Shown one piece after another: positions 6,952-9,861 of a DNA stretch of 9,861 bases. Where the stretch lies: contig JALOBM010000069.1 of NCBI GenBank assembly GCA_023228285.1, forward strand, positions 1 to 9,861, given 5' to 3'. The notes beneath the pieces were generated by a model. That model ran no database searches and had not been told where the DNA came from. It worked only from the letters and a program-made list of their open reading frames with translations. The stretch's first letter is position 1, and each line of letters begins with the position of its first letter. The position numbers and the translations under genes were made by a program. The DNA comes from Candidatus Cloacimonadota bacterium (GTDB lineage: Bacteria > Cloacimonadota > Cloacimonadia > Cloacimonadales > Cloacimonadaceae).

Positions 6952-7949
6952 ACATCTTCCTGTATACTGATATTCATCAATCGAGCTGGATTGATCCGAC
7001 AAAGCCGATCCAGCATGTCCCCCTTCAGCTTTCCGCTTTCCACCAGGTTTTGCTGCGGACTGGCATAAAGCTCCCGAATCCCGGCAATACCGCAGGGTAC
7101 CTTTTCAGGATTATCTTTGAAACGATCCTTATCGATATCCCTAAATGCGCAGTGGTCACTGGCAAGGATATCAAAGACTCCATCCTGTAAAAGCTCGACC
7201 AACAATCCTCGCGAATGCTCTGATCTAAAGGGCGGTGTGCATATCCAGCGATGAGCGTCCGGGCCGCAAAGCCGTTCTTCATTGTACAAAAGATAGTGCG
7301 GAGCGGTCTCGCAAGTGATCCCAGGATACACCTTTTTTGCCGCCTGGATCAGGATGGCCGCCTGGGGAGTGGAAACATGCACTATATGAACCGGATGGTT
7401 GTGTTTGATCGCCAGATCCAACACTCTTTCCACAGCTCTCAATTCCGCTATTTCCGGGCGTCTGAGGCAGTGGTCATGGGGATACCGGAAGGGATGTATC
7501 TGTGAGTATTCCTGCAAAGTGGCATCATCCTCGCAATGCACCAGTATCCTGGTCTTGGTTGCTTCCGAAGCCAGCATCCAGTGTTCGATCGCTTCATAGG
7601 AGCTGTAAAGCCCGGCCTCGCGATAGGTGCTATACAGCTTGAGATCGCTGTGCTTTCCCAAAAGCGGGATCACATCCTCCGCTTTGGTCTTTACGGGGCT
7701 TAAGTGCCAAAACACCTCTCCTTCAAATTCTGCTGCAGCATGTTCCCGCATGGATTCATATTTGTCTTTCAGACTTTGCCCTGGCTCTTCGCTTACAAAT
7801 ACGCCCACAGAGCCCAAAGGCACTCCTTGAGAAGCATGTTCCGGCCTCCGCAGCAGGTTTAGTTCCTTAAATCCGTCCCGGAGCTGATATCCGCCAATGC
7901 GTTCTCCCACATGCACATGAAAATCGTGATAAACCTGCTCATGCGTCAA
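6912..7949 (-). CDS. Compact dihydroorotase/hydantoinase-type amidohydrolase
   Basis: This is a cyclic amidohydrolase of the hydantoinase / dihydropyrimidinase / dihydroorotase superfamily, 345 residues, likely opening a hydantoin-like or ureide ring. All core metal-site elements are visible: HVH (11-13), K104 in LKLYSTY (aligned with the carboxylated lysine of FKLYLTY in E. coli HyuA/YgeZ), H138 in VHCED, H188/H191 in HIVHVST, ETAPHYL (214-220), TPPFR (238-242) and D265 in ASDHCAF. The gene begins with TTG at 7949, overlapping the upstream stop by 11 bases. An in-frame TGA lies two codons upstream, and the next candidate starts are GTG codons inside or just after the HxH motif, so TTG is the only sensible start. 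It is short compared with about 450 residues usual for the family. The roughly 50-60 residues before HxH and the segment after NPARL that complete the beta-sandwich are missing. Metal chemistry looks intact; substrate unknown. Confidence 0.87.
   Translation of the reverse strand: MTHEQVYHDFHVHVGERIGGYQLRDGFKELNLLRRPEHASQGVPLGSVGVFVSEEPGQSLKDKYESMREHAAAEFEGEVFWHLSPVKTKAEDVIPLLGKHSDLKLYSTYREAGLYSSYEAIEHWMLASEATKTRILVHCEDDATLQEYSQIHPFRYPHDHCLRRPEIAELRAVERVLDLAIKHNHPVHIVHVSTPQAAILIQAAKKVYPGITCETAPHYLLYNEERLCGPDAHRWICTPPFRSEHSRGLLVELLQDGVFDILASDHCAFRDIDKDRFKDNPEKVPCGIAGIRELYASPQQNLVESGKLKGDMLDRLCRINPARLMNISIQEDVWKKHIETMPMPK
6958..6961 (-). promoter_or_regulatory. Shine-Dalgarno deciding the xdhA start
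   Basis: AGGA lies six bases before ATG 6951, inside the 3' end of the amidohydrolase gene. The longer TTG-initiated reading frame starting at 7002 would add 17 residues (beginning SDQSSSIDE) not expected at a hydroxylase N-terminus, so this site favours the shorter protein. Confidence 0.75.
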
Positions 7950-9132
7950 ATTTCACCGCCTGAATATCCTTTAGTCCATGCCCGGTAAGCATCAGTACCA
8001 CACTTGATTTATCTGCGATCTTTCCCTGTTCTCTACAGCTGAAGTATGCCGCCAGTGTCGCTGCAGAAGAAGGCTCACAGAAAATCCCGCTACGTTCTGC
8101 CAACATCATTTGTGCTGCCAGAATCTCCTCATCGGATACCCTTACTCCAAACCCACTGCTATTATGGAGTGCTTTGACGGCTAAGTGAGCTGCTGACGGA
8201 GTTTTTACCGAGATTGAATCTGCTATAGTGCTGGGTTGATGAGCATCGGCATATACACCACTTTCCCAATATGAGCAGATGGCGTCCGAGCTCTCTGCCT
8301 GAGCCGCCACCAATGCAGGCTGTTTACTGATCAGACCAGCTTTGTGAAGGTCGTAAAATGCCTTTGCCATTCCGGAGAGAATCACGCCATCTCCGGTGGG
8401 CACAAAGATATAATCCGGCAGAGTCTCCATCTGTACAAAGAGTTCCAACCCCGCACTCTTCTTTCCTTCTATGGTAAAGGGATGGTAGGCAGTGTTGCGG
8501 TTCAGACAATCGTGTTCTTTCCCGTAATTTAAGGCCGCTACAAAGGCATCGTCGTAGCTGCCCTCCACCAGATTCAACTTCGCCCCATGTACTTTGATCT
8601 GAACCAGCTTTGCTTGCGGTGCAGCCGCTGGAGCAAAGATCACTGCTTTGAGACCTGCAGCTGCGCAGATAGCTGCCAAAGACGACGCTGCATTCCCCGT
8701 GGATGCAGTCACAATCTCTCTGATTCCCAGTCGTTTGGCTTCGGCCACCACCAAGTGTGAAGCACGGTCTTTGAACGATCCCGAAGGGTTGAGACCGTCA
8801 AATTTCAGATACAGCGCTTCTCCCGCCAGGCTCTGACTGCAGACCAGGGGCGTCCTGCCCACTGGCAGATTGGGAAAATACTCTTTATCCAGAGGACAGA
8901 GTATCTCACAGATATCATCCATACGCTTCGCTTCATGCGCATCCGGGAAAGCGATGGTAAATTCTGCCCAAGCCCTGGCTACTGCGTCATAATCGTACAC
9001 GCATTCCAGAATTCCGGGTAAGGGCATGCCGGCCTTGTAATCCTTGGCGCAATCAGGGCACAGATAGATGAGATCATCTGGAGGATATTCTCTTCCACAT
9101 TCTGTACATCGATAATTTGTGAAGTATGTCAT
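7939..9132 (-). CDS. Threonine-synthase-like PLP-dependent enzyme with N-terminal zinc ribbon
   Basis: This 397-residue fold-type II PLP enzyme belongs to the threonine synthase / threonine dehydratase superfamily. An N-terminal zinc ribbon has paired cysteines C9/C12 and C25/C28. The PLP Schiff-base lysine is K121 in PSGSFKDR, followed by STGNAAS (144-150), a phosphate-binding PTGDG loop (246-250) and the threonine-synthase-like C-terminal motif TGHGLKD (383-389). The ATG start overlaps the upstream stop by four bases. Known members convert O-phosphohomoserine or deaminate hydroxy- or diamino-acids. Here, inside a purine or ureide catabolic operon and with no thrA/thrB neighbours, I infer a catabolic beta- or gamma-elimination role, for example on a diaminopropionate-like amino acid, rather than threonine biosynthesis. 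A housekeeping threonine synthase remains possible, so I give no symbol. Confidence 0.88.
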   Translation of the reverse strand: MTYFTNYRCTECGREYPPDDLIYLCPDCAKDYKAGMPLPGILECVYDYDAVARAWAEFTIAFPDAHEAKRMDDICEILCPLDKEYFPNLPVGRTPLVCSQSLAGEALYLKFDGLNPSGSFKDRASHLVVAEAKRLGIREIVTASTGNAASSLAAICAAAGLKAVIFAPAAAPQAKLVQIKVHGAKLNLVEGSYDDAFVAALNYGKEHDCLNRNTAYHPFTIEGKKSAGLELFVQMETLPDYIFVPTGDGVILSGMAKAFYDLHKAGLISKQPALVAAQAESSDAICSYWESGVYADAHQPSTIADSISVKTPSAAHLAVKALHNSSGFGVRVSDEEILAAQMMLAERSGIFCEPSSAATLAAYFSCREQGKIADKSSVVLMLTGHGLKDIQAVKFDA

Positions 9133-9861
9133 TGTTTCAATTGATAGATCAATGCCGCGTAGAAAGCAGCCGCTTCATTTAGGTGTTCGATGGGAGTGGC
9201 CTCATTAGGCGCATGGGCATACACTTCATTTCCGGGTCCCAAGCCGATGCAGGGGATATTGTGCATGCCAGCGATTGCGACACCGTTGGTAGAAAAAGTC
9301 CATTTATCGATCTTAGCGCTGCGGTAAAGGGTCTGTTCATAAGCTTTTGCGGCTGCTTGTACCCAAGGTGAGTCTTCCGGAGTGACCCAGGTGGGATAAT
9401 ACTTCTCGGTGGGATACACCAAGCCGGTATATGCCGCTTCTTCATACATCAACACTTCTATGTGGGAATCCGGATGACCGGCCAGGATACAAGCCTCTCT
9501 CACTTCGCCTACCGCACTTTCCTTGGTCTCGCCCCATGTAAGGCGGCGATCCAGATGGATGCGGGCGCTATCCGGCACGGCGCACTGTGAAGGTCCGGTA
9601 AAATACACTTCCGTAACCGCCACCGAGCCTTTGCCCAGAAAATCGTCTGTATGCAAGCGTTCATGCAGCTTTTCGATCTCCAGTGCTATCCGTGATATCT
9701 TGTAAATGGCATTATCACCGCGTTCCGGAGCGGAGCCGTGGCAGGAAAGCCCTTTCACATGCACCTGCATCTCCATGCGTCCCCGATGGCCGCGATAGAT
9801 ATTCATATTCGTAGGCTCCGTAATCACAACCAGATCCGGCTTTATCTTGTCTTCATTGATG
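9129..9861 (-). CDS. ygeY: YgeY-type M20 family hydrolase (3' part; 5' end outside window)
   Basis: This is a zinc-dependent M20/ArgE/DapE-family amidohydrolase of the YgeY type, cytosolic, predicted to cut an amide or ureido bond in a purine-derived intermediate. The last 243 residues are visible. The reading frame stays open to the window edge and family homology starts before the first possible internal start near 9827, so the gene is cut by the window and does not begin there. Visible marks are an ITEPTN segment holding the family's conserved acidic residue, the dimerisation-domain motif CHGSAPERGDNAI, the DRRLTWGET segment, KWTFSTNG, and HAPNE near the C-terminus, whose His is the expected metal ligand. 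These motifs match E. coli YgeY as I remember it, almost block for block. Its TGA overlaps the ATG of the next gene by four bases (ATGA), implying translational coupling. The exact substrate is inferred from the neighbours only. Confidence 0.9.
   Translation of the reverse strand, partial: INEDKIKPDLVVITEPTNMNIYRGHRGRMEMQVHVKGLSCHGSAPERGDNAIYKISRIALEIEKLHERLHTDDFLGKGSVAVTEVYFTGPSQCAVPDSARIHLDRRLTWGETKESAVGEVREACILAGHPDSHIEVLMYEEAAYTGLVYPTEKYYPTWVTPEDSPWVQAAAKAYEQTLYRSAKIDKWTFSTNGVAIAGMHNIPCIGLGPGNEVYAHAPNEATPIEHLNEAAAFYAALIYQLKQ

Noticed and set aside
6952..7002. Longer xdhA start at TTG 7002
   Set aside because: It has no ribosome site and adds residues outside family homology; ATG 6951 has AGGA at good spacing.

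Overview
The window holds one long, tightly packed minus-strand operon of nine genes (about 496 to beyond 9861), followed at its 3' side by about 495 bases with no convincing gene. In transcription order (right to left) it encodes: a YgeY-type M20 hydrolase (5' end outside the window), a zinc-ribbon threonine-synthase-like PLP enzyme, a compact dihydroorotase/hydantoinase-type amidohydrolase, the molybdenum-binding and 2Fe-2S subunits of a xanthine-dehydrogenase-family hydroxylase, a YgeW-type knotted carbamoyltransferase, a second fold-type II PLP enzyme, a MocA-type molybdopterin nucleotidyltransferase and a small nitroreductase-family flavoprotein. Adjacent genes overlap or lie no more than 23 bases apart, so co-transcription and translational coupling are very likely. 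The operon promoter is not in the window.

The content resembles the E. coli xdhABC-ygeW-ygeX-ygeY-ygeZ(hyuA)-ygfJ region and related clusters of anaerobes linked to anaerobic purine/urate breakdown. A workable inference is that MocA matures the molybdenum cofactor, the Mo hydroxylase acts on a purine ring, the amidohydrolase opens a cyclic amide or ureide, YgeY and YgeW release amide and carbamoyl groups (carbamoyl phosphate could then give ATP through a carbamate kinase not seen here), and the PLP enzymes deaminate the remaining diamino- or amino-acid skeleton. No step is proven by sequence alone.

The variant parts deserve attention. There is no FAD subunit between or beside the two hydroxylase subunits. 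Neither PLP enzyme looks like classical YgeX diaminopropionate ammonia-lyase. The amidohydrolase consists almost only of its catalytic barrel. The hydroxylase has pocket residues that differ from bovine xanthine oxidase.

The organism is probably an obligately anaerobic, amino-acid- or purine-fermenting bacterium with intermediate GC content and strong Shine-Dalgarno sites. A Cloacimonadota-like or Firmicutes-like anaerobe would fit, but the window alone cannot decide the lineage. The 1-495 region carries an exact 15-bp inverted repeat with nested repeats and a separate hairpin-forming segment, but no canonical U-tract terminator.
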